64,000 nt of DNA from Nocardioides sp. NBC_00368 (GCF_036090055.1 NZ_CP107970.1:3784501-3848500), one strand, 5' to 3'; positions 23,923 through 32,281 are shown, counted from the first letter of the stretch. Program-made: numbers and translations. The notes: generated by a model not told the origin, from the sequence alone.

Positions 23923-25088
23923 TACAACTCTCCCTTGAACGCCCTCGACTGAAGGGAAGCGAAGAGTTCGTCGTCCGCTATGAGGGCTTGCTGTACAGCA
24001 CCTCGCTGAGTGTTGATGTGCTCCGCCCGCTCCACAAACTGGCGTTGTCGATCGAGCGGGGGTAGAGGCATAAGAAGTGACTTCACGTCGGTCTGATTGA
24101 TACTGGCTTGGTTGATCGCCTTCTTGGCTTTTCGAAGGATCTGGCGCCTAGCCTCCTTCGTCTGGAGCCAGGCAAGGACGAAGACCGGCTCGGTCTTGCT
24201 TGCGTCGACCCGGACCCGCATCATGTTCGACTCGTACACCGATGGAACGCCCGTGCATGCGATCAGTGCGGTCTTGCCGAGATGGCTGAGCGCGTTCACT
24301 CGATTAACAACGAGGTCTCCCCGCTCCAGCGAGTAGCGCCGGATCTCCGCTGCGTTGGCGCGCAGCTGTTTCCAGGTCGCCGAACTGCGTAACACGTCGC
24401 CGTGACTGAACCCATCGATACGGAGGATGGGAGTCCCGTCTCCGTAATCTGAGGCTGGCCGGTACATGCCGTTGGTCGGTCCGGACTTGATGATCGATCC
24501 GAACTCGTGATCGCAGTCATCGCCTCCGAACATGTCATCGAAGATCGACTGGGTGAGGGTCTCGAGGTGGCTGAGCACCTGGCGGCGCTTGGTTCGGATC
24601 GCGTCGGCGTGGTCGAGGATCGTGGCGATGCGGCGCTGCTCCTCCAGGTCAGGAAGCGGCACTCTCAGCGTCTTGAAGAAGTCGGCCGGAACACGCTTCT
24701 GTCCGCCGCTACCTGTCATTCGCATCTCACCGGCGGCGCGCACCGACGGAGTGCGCAGAAGGTGCAGCACGTAGCGCGCATTGGCAGCGTGGGTCGGGCG
24801 GATCACATGAAACTCGGTAGACCCGACACCGATCGAATGCACCAAGCGCGCTTGCCCAACCTTCCCGTTCTCCCAGCACGGCGTGATCTTCGCAGCCAAG
24901 ACGTCGCCGTCACGGAAGACCGTGTACCCCTTGGAGACGTCCTTGAACGGCCGCGTTTCCAGCGGGATCGCAATAGCAGACAGCGCGTCGAGCTCGGCCA
25001 TCCCAACGAACGAGATTTCCTGGTCGGGGTTCACTTTCTCGCCACGCGGGTTGACCGCCGCTACCTCGCCAAGCGGGACGGTCTTCAC
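23922..25088 (-). CDS. hsdS: Type I restriction-modification specificity subunit
   Basis: The specificity subunit that sets the bipartite DNA target for HsdM and HsdR. The 388-residue protein has two target-recognition domains, each followed by a conserved helix: VPLPDLEEQRRIATILDHAD (about 145) and LPPLDRQRQFVERAEHI (about 345). The two helices form the spacer coiled coil. It is complete, without the repeats seen in phase-variable hsdS. The GTG start overlaps the hsdM stop (GTGA). The recognition sequence cannot be predicted. Confidence 0.94.
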   Translation of the reverse strand: MKTVPLGEVAAVNPRGEKVNPDQEISFVGMAELDALSAIAIPLETRPFKDVSKGYTVFRDGDVLAAKITPCWENGKVGQARLVHSIGVGSTEFHVIRPTHAANARYVLHLLRTPSVRAAGEMRMTGSGGQKRVPADFFKTLRVPLPDLEEQRRIATILDHADAIRTKRRQVLSHLETLTQSIFDDMFGGDDCDHEFGSIIKSGPTNGMYRPASDYGDGTPILRIDGFSHGDVLRSSATWKQLRANAAEIRRYSLERGDLVVNRVNALSHLGKTALIACTGVPSVYESNMMRVRVDASKTEPVFVLAWLQTKEARRQILRKAKKAINQASINQTDVKSLLMPLPPLDRQRQFVERAEHINTQRGAVQQALIADDELFASLQSRAFKGEL

Positions 25089-26554
25089 GAGAGCATGCTC
25101 TTCAGTTCGGCGATATCCATCGCGATCTCCTCATCAAGGGTCTCGATGTCGGCGATGATGTCGAGCGGGGAGCGGTGATCGACCTCGTCGTACTCGATCT
25201 CTTTGTAGCGGTTGAGGGAGAGGTCGTAGGACTGGGCGACGATGTCGTCCTTGGGTACGAGGAAGGACTGGTCGGTGCGCGTCCTCAATCGTTCTTCGCT
25301 GTCTGGTCTCGACAGGCTCGACCACCGATTGAGGAGGTCGGGGAGGTCGTTGGCTTCGACCGGGTTGCGCTTATCATCGAGGGAGAAGCCGTCGGCGCGT
25401 ACGTCGTAGAACCAGACGTGGTCGGTGCCGCCGCTGTCGGTCTTGGTGAAGAAGAGGATGGCGGTGGAGACGCCGGCGTACGGCTTGAAGACACCCGAGG
25501 GAAGCTTGACCACGGCGTCGAGCTTCTGCTCCTCGACCAACGTACGGCGCAGGTCCTTGTGGGCCTTCGAGGAGCCGAAGAGTACGCCGTCCGGGACAAT
25601 GACGGCGGCTCGGCCGCCGGGCTTGAGCAGTTCCAGGAACAACGCCAGGAAGAGTAGCTCGGTCTTCTTGGTCTTCGCCGTCCGGAGCAGCGACTTCGAG
25701 GTCCGCTCGTAGTCGAGCGAGCCGGCGAAGGGCGGGTTCGCGAGGATCAGCGAGTACTTGCCCTGGTCCTCGCCTGCGCCCTCGGAGAGCGAGTCGCGAT
25801 AGCTGATGTCGGGAGACTCGACGCCGTGCATGAGCATGTTCATCGAGCCGATGCGGAGCATCGTGGAGTCGAAGTCGAAGCCGTGGAACATCGAGCGGTG
25901 GTAATGCTCGCGCTGGGCCTGGTCGAAGAGCGCCTCGCGGTGGGTCTCCTCGACATACTCCGCCGCCGCGACCAAGAAGCCGGCGGTGCCGCAGGCCGGG
26001 TCGACGATCTCGTCGCCGGGCTTCGGGGCCATCATCTCGACCATCAGCTTGATGATGTGGCGCGGCGTACGGAACTGGCCGTTGGTGCCGGCGGTGGCGA
26101 GCTTGGAGAGCAGGTATTCGTAGAGGTCGCCGTTGGTGTCGCGGTCGTGCATCGGGATGTCGTCGATCATGTCGACGACCTTCGCCAGCAGGGCCGGGGT
26201 GGGGACGGTGAAGCGGGCATCCTTCATGTGGGAGGAGTAGGTCGACTCCTCATGGCCCAGGTTGCGGAGGAACGGAAAGACCTCCTCGGCGATCACCTTG
26301 TGCATCGTCGCGGAATCTTCGTTCTTCAGCCGACTCCAGCGGAGGCGGTCCAGCTCGGGGCTGAAAGTGGGCGACTCGACCGGCTTGCCGGTCATCCGAG
26401 CCCGCTTCTCTGCGGTGATCTGCAGGTCGTCCAGGCGGCGCATGAAGAGCAGGTAGGTGATCTGCTCGATCACCTCCATCGGATTGCTGATCCCGCCAGC
26501 CCAGAAGGCATCCCAGATGCGGTCGATCTTGCTTTTCAGTTCACCGGTGATCAC
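25085..26554 (-). CDS. hsdM: Type I restriction-modification methyltransferase subunit
   Basis: An N6-adenine DNA methyltransferase of the type I system. The 489-residue protein has an N-terminal helical HsdM_N domain (LKSKIDRIWDAFWAGG...), the SAM motif I DPACGTAGF (about residue 187) and the catalytic motif IV NPPF (about 274). A 52-bp repeat element (25283-25334) is read in frame as part of a C-terminal linker (RWSSLSRPDSEERL). GTG 26554 lies 7 nt after TAGGGT, so the transcript is probably leaderless. It is first in the hsdM-hsdS-mrr operon. Confidence 0.95.
   Translation of the reverse strand: MITGELKSKIDRIWDAFWAGGISNPMEVIEQITYLLFMRRLDDLQITAEKRARMTGKPVESPTFSPELDRLRWSRLKNEDSATMHKVIAEEVFPFLRNLGHEESTYSSHMKDARFTVPTPALLAKVVDMIDDIPMHDRDTNGDLYEYLLSKLATAGTNGQFRTPRHIIKLMVEMMAPKPGDEIVDPACGTAGFLVAAAEYVEETHREALFDQAQREHYHRSMFHGFDFDSTMLRIGSMNMLMHGVESPDISYRDSLSEGAGEDQGKYSLILANPPFAGSLDYERTSKSLLRTAKTKKTELLFLALFLELLKPGGRAAVIVPDGVLFGSSKAHKDLRRTLVEEQKLDAVVKLPSGVFKPYAGVSTAILFFTKTDSGGTDHVWFYDVRADGFSLDDKRNPVEANDLPDLLNRWSSLSRPDSEERLRTRTDQSFLVPKDDIVAQSYDLSLNRYKEIEYDEVDHRSPLDIIADIETLDEEIAMDIAELKSMLS
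25283..25334. repeat. 52-bp inverted-repeat element inside hsdM
   Basis: Outer arms CCTCAATCG and CGATTGAGG enclose a copy of the dispersed palindrome (GGTCTCGACAGGCTCGACC). The element keeps the hsdM reading frame. Related copies lie in the HadB-like gene and in xdhC. Confidence 0.7.
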
Positions 26555-26561
26555 TGACCCA

Positions 26562-26576
26562 ACCCTAGTGCTAGGG
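26562..26576 (-). promoter_or_regulatory. hsdM -10 box within a CCCTAG/CTAGGG palindrome
   Basis: TAGGGT (26567-26562) is 7 nt before the GTG of hsdM. It is one arm of CCCTAG-TG-CTAGGG (26563-26576), so a regulator could bind over the -10 box. The palindrome function is inference. Confidence 0.4.
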
Positions 26577-26594
26577 CTCAGGTGCCGTGGCCAT

Positions 26595-27488
26595 TCACAC
26601 CGCCTGATCGACCGACTCCACGACCACCGGCTGAACCGGCGTCCACCTGACCGCCGAGCGTGACCGGGCGAGCCCGACGATCCCGGTGACCAGCAGGGCC
26701 CCGGCGCTCACCGCGACCCACAGCGTGGGGGCGGAGGCGCCGAAGGCGACCACTGCTGCGACGTACGACACGGTGGGGTTGGTGATCGTCATCGCCGCCA
26801 TCGCCCAGGGCAGCGGTCCGGCGGCCAGCGCCGCCTGGGTGAGCACGATGCCGAGGCCGCAGGTGCACAGCAGCCCGTAGAACGCCGGCAGGGTGAGCAG
26901 CCCGAGGAACCCGTCGGCGGCGGCCCGGTCGGCGGTGATCTTCAGCAGCACCGAAGTGGTCGCGAACGAGCACCCAGCCGCGACCGCCGTGGTGGCCGCC
27001 GCGATCGGCGGGGGGAACCGGTGTGCCACCAGCAGCAGTACGCAGATCACGACCGCCGCGCAGCCGGCGAGGAGCGCGACGCGGCTGACGTCGGCATAGG
27101 TGCCGCCGCGATGGTCGTCGGTGACCAGCAGGATCACGCCGCCGCAGATTGCGGCCCCGCTGACCCAGTCGGCGACCGTCGGCCAGTGGCGCGCGGCGAT
27201 CGACGCGAACACGAGCGCGAAGAGAAGCTGGGTGGGCATCACCGACTGCACCACCGAGACCGACCCGAGGTGGAGCGCGACCGCCTGCACCCCGAAGCCG
27301 ACGGCGTTGATCACCGCGCCGGTGACCCACAGCGGGTTGCGCACCAGCGCCAGCATCAGCTGCTCGACCCCGGAGATCCCGCCGCTGCGGCCGGGCGCGA
27401 GAGCGCTGGCACGCTGCTGAACAGCAGCGGAGAGCGAGAACAGGACGCATGCGCCGATGGCCAGGCCGACGGCCGCAGCATGATGCAT
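26595..27488 (-). CDS. DMT-superfamily (EamA-type) transporter
   Basis: A 297-residue integral membrane protein with about ten predicted helices in two EamA-like halves, beginning MHHAAAVGLAIGACVLFSLSAAVQQRAS. The substrate is unknown; the DMT superfamily exports or imports metabolites. ATG 27488 follows TAGCGT by 6 nt. It is downstream of the membrane/lipoprotein fusion gene and ends 40 bp before hsdM starts; all are on the minus strand. Confidence 0.82.
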   Translation of the reverse strand: MHHAAAVGLAIGACVLFSLSAAVQQRASALAPGRSGGISGVEQLMLALVRNPLWVTGAVINAVGFGVQAVALHLGSVSVVQSVMPTQLLFALVFASIAARHWPTVADWVSGAAICGGVILLVTDDHRGGTYADVSRVALLAGCAAVVICVLLLVAHRFPPPIAAATTAVAAGCSFATTSVLLKITADRAAADGFLGLLTLPAFYGLLCTCGLGIVLTQAALAAGPLPWAMAAMTITNPTVSYVAAVVAFGASAPTLWVAVSAGALLVTGIVGLARSRSAVRWTPVQPVVVESVDQAV

Positions 27489-27494
27489 GCTGCG

Positions 27495-27500
27495 ACGCTA
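27495..27500 (-). promoter_or_regulatory. -10 box of the DMT transporter gene (leaderless)
   Basis: TAGCGT lies 6 nt before the ATG at 27488. Confidence 0.45.
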
Positions 27501-27557
27501 GGCATCCCGAGGAAAGCCCACCCGCCGCTCACGCGAGCATCGGATGAACCCTGGGGG

Positions 27558-29225
27558 TCAGTTCTTCACCTTCGCGCCAATGATCTCGCCGTACTCGACC
27601 CCGAGGACCGACGGGTCGCCGTCCTCCGGAACCAGCACCGCGACCGTCACCGCCGACCGGATCGACAGGTTCTTGCCGGCCCGGCTGCGGAACTCGTCGT
27701 AGGGCGGATTCCACTCCCACTCGCTGTCCTGGCCGCCGACGACGGCGTCCGTCGTGAAGTCCAGCATCGCGAGCGCGCCCTCGGGCGTCTGCACGATGCG
27801 GGTGCTGGTCGCGTCGAAGGGCTCGGCGGTCGTCCTGACCATGTCCACGCCCATGTCGGAGGCGTACGCGGCGATCTCCTTGCCCGGTGCGGCCAGCTTC
27901 TTGAACCCGTCGAGGCCGTTGATCCTCCTGGGCTTCTCGAGGTAGGCGCCGATCGTCGCCGCGATCTCCTCGACCTGCTTCGTCACCGCCGCGGACGCCG
28001 GGGCCGCGCCCTCGACCTCGGGCGGCACGACCTTCCTCTTGACGCCGAGGCTGCTGCGTACCTTCCAGGGCGAGAGGGCGTCCTGCTGCTCGTAGACGGC
28101 CAGCCGGGTCAGCTCCGCCTTCTTCTCGCCCTTGACGTCGACCTCGATGACCGCCCACATCGGGTACTCGACGAGCTGCACCGACCACACCCGTCCCGGC
28201 ACGGCCCTCCAGGTGGGCGGGCGGTCCCGGACGTCGAAGCTCTTGTTCGCCACGGAGGTGAGCTGGTCCTTGGCCAGGACCGGGCCGCTGTCGGCCTCGG
28301 TCCACGCCTCGCCCTCCCACTTCCCGGGCTGGTTGGCCTTGATCGCCTTGTTGTTGCGCTTGTTCCAGTCCTTGATCAGGTCCGCGACGTCGTCCTTCCG
28401 CAGCGATACCTTGCCGGCCTGCTCGAGCTCGACGGCCGCGGGCATCGAGCACCCGGTGAGCGAGAGCGTCAGTACGCCGATCCCCGCTGCCACGCCCAGG
28501 CGGCGGTAGAGCCCACCGGCGGGCGCACGCGGTGGCGCGGATCGGGTCGGATGGACGTACGCAGCCGGCGGACGCGGCGGCTGCCACTCCTCCGGTCGCT
28601 CGCGCCTGCCGGTCAGCAGCAAGGCGACCGCACCGACCAGCAGGAGGGCACCGAGGCCGGCGACGCCCAGCGAGACCGCGAAGATCCCGTCGAGCCGATA
28701 CCCGAAGGCGAGCTTGATCGGCGCGCCGTCCCGGCTCGCGGCCAGGAACGAGACCGGCTTCCCCTCGAGCGTCACGTTCAGCTCCTGCGTACCGGAGCCC
28801 GAGACCGCCTCGTGCCACCACGGCGCCCGGGAGGCATCCGGCACCTGCTCCCCCGAGCCCGCGCTGCCGCTGACCCTGGTCAGCGGCGTCCTGGCGATCT
28901 CGACCGCTCGGGTGCCCTTGACGACGTCGAGCACATCGACCGGGTGACCCACACCTATATACGTCTCCCCCAACGCCTCCACGCGCACCGTGACCGGGAG
29001 CCGGTCGAAGGCGAAGGCCTCCGGCGTGGAGTACGCCGCGCCCTGCTCGATCGGGGTCTCCTTGCCCATCACCACGTCGTCGGGCCCGGCCGCGATGGCC
29101 AGGCCCGCTCCGAGGAGAGCAAGTGGCGCCCCGACCAGTCCGAGGAGAACCGCCAGAAAGATCCTGCCGCCGTTCCTCGGCCGAGCGGGACCAGGGCTCA
29201 CGGGTGCGTACGTTGCCGAGCTCAT
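27558..29225 (-). CDS. Membrane protein fused to a lipoprotein-like domain
   Basis: A 555-residue protein of unknown function. Residues ~20-48 form a transmembrane helix, an extracytoplasmic domain of ~130 residues follows, a second helix lies near 180-210, then a Pro/Arg-rich linker. After that comes what looks exactly like a lipoprotein signal (LYRRLGVAAGIGVL, lipobox LSLTGC with C259) and a secreted domain of ~300 residues rich in Lys, Trp and Val. No start codon with a ribosome binding site is seen before the internal signal, so it reads as one fusion. GAAGG precedes ATG 29225. Confidence 0.7.
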   Translation of the reverse strand: MSSATYAPVSPGPARPRNGGRIFLAVLLGLVGAPLALLGAGLAIAAGPDDVVMGKETPIEQGAAYSTPEAFAFDRLPVTVRVEALGETYIGVGHPVDVLDVVKGTRAVEIARTPLTRVSGSAGSGEQVPDASRAPWWHEAVSGSGTQELNVTLEGKPVSFLAASRDGAPIKLAFGYRLDGIFAVSLGVAGLGALLLVGAVALLLTGRRERPEEWQPPRPPAAYVHPTRSAPPRAPAGGLYRRLGVAAGIGVLTLSLTGCSMPAAVELEQAGKVSLRKDDVADLIKDWNKRNNKAIKANQPGKWEGEAWTEADSGPVLAKDQLTSVANKSFDVRDRPPTWRAVPGRVWSVQLVEYPMWAVIEVDVKGEKKAELTRLAVYEQQDALSPWKVRSSLGVKRKVVPPEVEGAAPASAAVTKQVEEIAATIGAYLEKPRRINGLDGFKKLAAPGKEIAAYASDMGVDMVRTTAEPFDATSTRIVQTPEGALAMLDFTTDAVVGGQDSEWEWNPPYDEFRSRAGKNLSIRSAVTVAVLVPEDGDPSVLGVEYGEIIGAKVKN

Positions 29226-29505
29226 CGAGGCCTTCTACGTGGGGGGTCCCGAGAAAGTGGACGCGGCAATCTAGCGTGCCGGGGCCGTTCCGAGAAGCGA
29301 TTAACCCAGCCCGGCACGGTATTACCGAGCGGTATGGAACGTTTACGTTGACTTGGTAACCCCGATGCCGTGTCGCTCGGACCACCAGCCGTTCAGTGTC
29401 TTTAGCGTCATGAAGCGGTCACGGACGTGCCGATGTCGATGTTGTAGGCGCGAACCGTGGCCGCTGATGTTGTTTCAATTCGAATTGATCGACGAAAGGT
29501 ACGAA
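29226..29505 (+). promoter_or_regulatory. Upstream region of the first secreted paralogue
   Basis: A 280-bp intergenic region, less GC-rich than its surroundings. It contains GTTGAC (29346-29351) followed by GCCGTGTCGCT, a combination repeated upstream of the second paralogue (30231-30255), so a shared promoter type is likely. The perfect palindrome CAATTCGAATTG (29476-29487) lies between it and the ribosome binding site GAAAGG. Confidence 0.45.
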
Positions 29506-29580
29506 ATGAGCAAGAAGACAGGGCTGCTCCGCCGCGCCGCGGCCGTCGCCGCCTTCTCGGGTGTCGCCTTCGCGCTGACC
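29473..29580 (+). repeat. Leader and signal-peptide repeat, copy 1
   Basis: About 108 bp covering the 5' leader, ribosome binding site and the first 25 codons. It is repeated at 30355-30462 (offset 882) with four differences. It includes the CAATTCGAATTG palindrome. Confidence 0.85.
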
Positions 29581-30054
29581 AACGGAGCGGCCGTGGCCGC
29601 TCCGGCCGACATCAACGTGCCGGCCGCCTCCGACGTGTCGCCCTCGGACCTCTCCCCCTCGTCGCAGAAGGCCTGGGAAGACTTCATCCTCGGCGGCTCC
29701 TACGTGACCGAGGGCGCCGCGCAGATGGTCAGCGGTGCCTGGGTCGGCGCCCCCGGCCTGCTTCTCGCCGGCGCCACCGGCGCGCCCCTGACCCCGGAGC
29801 AGCTGGCTGCCTGGGAGAACTGGGACGAGGGTGGCCGCAAGATCGGTGAGGGCGCCGCCATGATGGTCGCCGGCGCCTACGTCGGTGCCCCGGGCATCAT
29901 CCTCGACCAGATCGCGGGCGGGGCGACCCCGAGCGACCTGTCGCCGAGCGAGCTCGAGCAGGTCACGTTCCTCATCCCGGAGGACAGCCCGGCACTCGAC
30001 GGTGTTCCCACCGAGCAGGTCCCGAACCCGATGGCTCCTCTCGGGTCCTTCTGA
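29506..30054 (+). CDS. Secreted protein with two internal repeats, paralogue 1
   Basis: A 182-residue protein with a clear Sec signal peptide (MSKKTGLLRRAAAVAAFSG..., cleavage near AVAAPA). The mature part has two related ~45-residue units, each with a Pro-x-Gln-x-Ala-Trp start and a Gly/Ala helix: QMVSGAWVGAPGLLLAG and MMVAGAYVGAPGIILDQ. It is acidic and lacks cysteines. The function is unknown. The amphipathic Gly-rich repeats could insert into membranes or self-assemble (inference). ATG 29506 has GAAAGG at 6-7 nt. A paralogue follows in tandem, each with its own terminator-like hairpin. Confidence 0.85.
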   Translation: MSKKTGLLRRAAAVAAFSGVAFALTNGAAVAAPADINVPAASDVSPSDLSPSSQKAWEDFILGGSYVTEGAAQMVSGAWVGAPGLLLAGATGAPLTPEQLAAWENWDEGGRKIGEGAAMMVAGAYVGAPGIILDQIAGGATPSDLSPSELEQVTFLIPEDSPALDGVPTEQVPNPMAPLGSF

Positions 30055-30387
30055 GCGGCGACATGACTGCTGCCGACCGGGCGTAGCTCCCACCACGAAC
30101 CGATCGGCGTCGTCTACAGATGGCCTTGGCGTGCACTCGTGCACGGCCGGGCCATCTGCGCATTTACGCACGTTCAGACAACAACGTTGCAGTTTGCCGA
30201 AAATTACGTCATTACATTTCATTCGGCACTTAGTTGACACGAAAACAGCCGTGTCGCTTGCACTGATGACCCTTGATGCTCCTAGCATCTTTTCCCGGAC
30301 GCGAACGTATCGATACAGCCGTTATCGGTCCGGGGGTCGCGCCCGTGCGTGATGTTTCAATTCGAATTGATCGATGAAAGGTACGAA
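30055..30387 (+). promoter_or_regulatory. Intergenic region between the secreted paralogues
   Basis: 333 bp without a gene. It holds the hairpin at 30117-30158, an AT-rich part (30160-30330), the promoter-like GTTGAC with GCCGTGTCGCT (30231-30255) shared with the region before the first paralogue, the CAATTCGAATTG palindrome (30358-30369) and the ribosome binding site GAAAGG. Confidence 0.5.
30117..30158 (+). terminator. Terminator hairpin after secreted paralogue 1
   Basis: Outer arms CAGATGGCC and GGCCATCTG enclose an inner stem CGTGCA-CTCG-TGCACG. It lies about 60 nt after the stop codon. The second paralogue has a similar structure. Confidence 0.6.
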
Positions 30388-30462
30388 ATGAACAAGAAGA
30401 CAGGGCTGCTCCGCCGCGCCGCGGCCGTCGCCGCCTTCTCGGGTGTCGCCATCGCTCTGACC
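30355..30462 (+). repeat. Leader and signal-peptide repeat, copy 2
   Basis: The second copy of the 108-bp leader and signal-peptide block. Similarity falls off sharply after codon 25, where the two proteins diverge. Confidence 0.85.
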
Positions 30463-30957
30463 GCCGGCACCGCCACCGCGGCTCCGGGCGACGAGCACCA
30501 CAAGCGCACCGAGGCCGAGTGCATCAAGGAGAACTCCGCCGGTGCCTCCGACCTCTCGCCCTCGAGCCAGAAGGCCTGGGCCGGCTTCATCTGCGGCACC
30601 GGTCAGGCGACCGGCGGCGCGGCCCGCATGGTCTCCGGCACCTGGGTCGGCGCCCCCGGCCTCATCCTGATGGGCGCCACGGGCGGCGAGCTGAGCCCCG
30701 CGCAGAAGAAGGCATGGGTGAACTTCGACGGTGGCGCTCACCAGGTCGGCAACGGTGCCGCCATGGTCGTCTCCGGCGCCTACGTCGGTGCCCCCGGCAT
30801 CGTCATGGACAAGATCCTCGGCGGCGCCATGCCGTCCGAGCTGTCCGACCGCGAGATGGACCAGGTCTCCTTCCTGCTCCCCATGGACAACCCGGCCCTC
30901 GACGGCCTCCCGGTCCACGAGGTCCCGAACCCGCTGGGTCCGCTGGGCACCTTCTGA
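30388..30957 (+). CDS. Secreted protein with two internal repeats, paralogue 2
   Basis: A 189-residue paralogue of the preceding gene. The signal peptide is the same at DNA level except for single bases (MNKKTGLLRRAAAVAAFSG), and the mature N-terminus is different and more charged (GDEHHKRTEAECIKEN). Two cysteines (in AECIKEN and GFICGTG) could form a disulfide that copy 1 lacks. Two repeat units follow, RMVSGTWVGAPGLILMG and AMVVSGAYVGAPGIVMD, and both paralogues end in a PNP-x-x-PLG-x-F motif. The function is unknown. It probably arose by tandem duplication, with the leader later homogenised. Confidence 0.85.
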   Translation: MNKKTGLLRRAAAVAAFSGVAIALTAGTATAAPGDEHHKRTEAECIKENSAGASDLSPSSQKAWAGFICGTGQATGGAARMVSGTWVGAPGLILMGATGGELSPAQKKAWVNFDGGAHQVGNGAAMVVSGAYVGAPGIVMDKILGGAMPSELSDREMDQVSFLLPMDNPALDGLPVHEVPNPLGPLGTF

Positions 30958-31012
30958 GAAACATGACCATGGCCGAGTGATCACCCCCTACCGACTGCTC
31001 GGCAACGTCACA

Positions 31013-31054
31013 CAGGTGGCCCCGGGCGTGCGATGTGCACGCCGGGGCCACCTG
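31013..31054. terminator. Bidirectional terminator hairpin
   Basis: A 17-bp stem (CAGGTGGCCCCGG...CACGCCGGGGCCACCTG) with a one-base bulge. It lies between the end of paralogue 2 (+) and the end of the Fic gene (-). Confidence 0.65.
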
Positions 31055-31082
31055 CACGTTGTGAGCGAGGGCTCGGCCGGGC

Positions 31083-32249
31083 TCAGTCGTACGCCAGGGG
31101 CTCCTCGATCACGTTCATCACAGCCCTGGCGACCCAGTAGTGACGGCCGCCGCGGCCCGAGCGGCCGGCCGGCTCGATCCACCCCCGCCGCTCGGCGTCC
31201 TGGATCAGGTTGCGGGCGCCCTGATTGGTCAGACCGGTCGCGTCCTGGACGCGCTTGACGGTCAGGTACGGGTTGGCGAACAGCAGCGTGACCAGCCCGG
31301 ACAGGTTGGCGCGCGAGGTGGCTGCCTCGTCGAGGTAGCCCTCCCGGAGCGCGACCAGACGCTCCGACCGCGTCGTGGCGTCCTCGGCCGAGCGCCGCAC
31401 CCCGGTGAGGAAGAACTGCAGCCACTCCTGCATCTCACCGCGCTCGCGGACGCCCTGCAGCCGCTGGTAGTAGGTCTGGCGATGCGCCTCGATGTAGCCG
31501 GAGAGATAGAGCAACGGCGTGGTCATCCGCCCCTCTTCCATCAGCATCAGGTTGATCAGCAGCCGGCCGATGCGCCCGTTGCCGTCGAGGAACGGGTGGA
31601 TCGTCTCGAACTGGTAGTGCATCAGCGCGCAGCGCACCAGGGTCGGGCTGAGGTCGGGGACGTTGACGTACGCCTCCCAGTCGGCGATCAGCTCCGGCAG
31701 GTCGGGCGGGAGAGGTGGGACGTACGCGGCGGTGGTGGGGTCGTCGGTCGGCGACCCGACCCAGACCGGCATCCGCCGGAACTCGCCGGGGTGGCGCTCG
31801 TGGCCCCGGACGCCGGTGAGGAGGGTCTTGTGGAGCTCGAGGACGAGGCGCTGGCTGAGCGGCCAGCTCTTGATGAGCTCGAAGCCCTGGCGGGTCGCGG
31901 CGAGGTAGGCCTTGACCTCGGCGACGTCCTCGCTCCTGGTCGCCTGACCGCTGGCCTCGTCCTGGAGCACCTCCTTCAGGGAGGTCTGGGTGCCCTCGAT
32001 CCGCGAGGAGGCGACCGCTTCCTGAGTCAGGTAGGGCCCGATCAACAGCTCGGGGTCCTGGATCAGCGCGCTCACGCCCTGCAGGCGCCCCAGCGCGGCA
32101 TCGGCGTCCGAGAGCGCCTTCACGGTGAGTGGCCGGAGGGCCAGGTCACGCGGGATGTGTGCGGGCAGGTAGTACCAGTAGGCCCACTTGTTGCCCGGCT
32201 CCCGGGTCGCCCGGCCGAACTGCGGAGCGTCGTACCTCTCCGGATCCAT
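31083..32249 (-). CDS. Fic-family protein with C-terminal winged helix
   Basis: A Fic domain usually transfers AMP to a target hydroxyl. The 388-residue protein has the inhibitory motif SSRIEG (residues 81-86, matching S/T-x3-E-G/N, N-terminal class II type). The full active site HPFLDGNGRIGR (about 218-229) is intact. A C-terminal winged-helix region (NPYLTVKRVQDATGLTNQGA...) could bind DNA. It is thus likely an auto-inhibited enzyme that may regulate its own gene through the palindrome upstream. ATG 32249 is preceded by TAAGTT at 8 nt. The target is unknown. Confidence 0.9.
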   Translation of the reverse strand: MDPERYDAPQFGRATREPGNKWAYWYYLPAHIPRDLALRPLTVKALSDADAALGRLQGVSALIQDPELLIGPYLTQEAVASSRIEGTQTSLKEVLQDEASGQATRSEDVAEVKAYLAATRQGFELIKSWPLSQRLVLELHKTLLTGVRGHERHPGEFRRMPVWVGSPTDDPTTAAYVPPLPPDLPELIADWEAYVNVPDLSPTLVRCALMHYQFETIHPFLDGNGRIGRLLINLMLMEEGRMTTPLLYLSGYIEAHRQTYYQRLQGVRERGEMQEWLQFFLTGVRRSAEDATTRSERLVALREGYLDEAATSRANLSGLVTLLFANPYLTVKRVQDATGLTNQGARNLIQDAERRGWIEPAGRSGRGGRHYWVARAVMNVIEEPLAYD

Positions 32250-32257
32250 GACCAGCC

Positions 32258-32263
32258 AACTTA
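32258..32263 (-). promoter_or_regulatory. -10 box of the Fic gene
   Basis: TAAGTT lies 8 nt before the ATG at 32249. The inverted repeat at 32282-32309 covers the expected -35 position. Confidence 0.4.
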
Positions 32264-32281
32264 CCACTCAAGCGCCCGTTG

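Noticed and set aside
27021..29351. 776-codon plus-strand open frame
   Set aside because: It lies antisense to the DMT transporter and the membrane/lipoprotein fusion, both of which have coherent helices and start signals. The shadow peptide has none.
29226..29505. N-terminal extension of secreted paralogue 1 from 29353
   Set aside because: The extension has no ribosome binding site and would place the signal peptide inside the protein. ATG 29506 with GAAAGG matches the duplicated gene.
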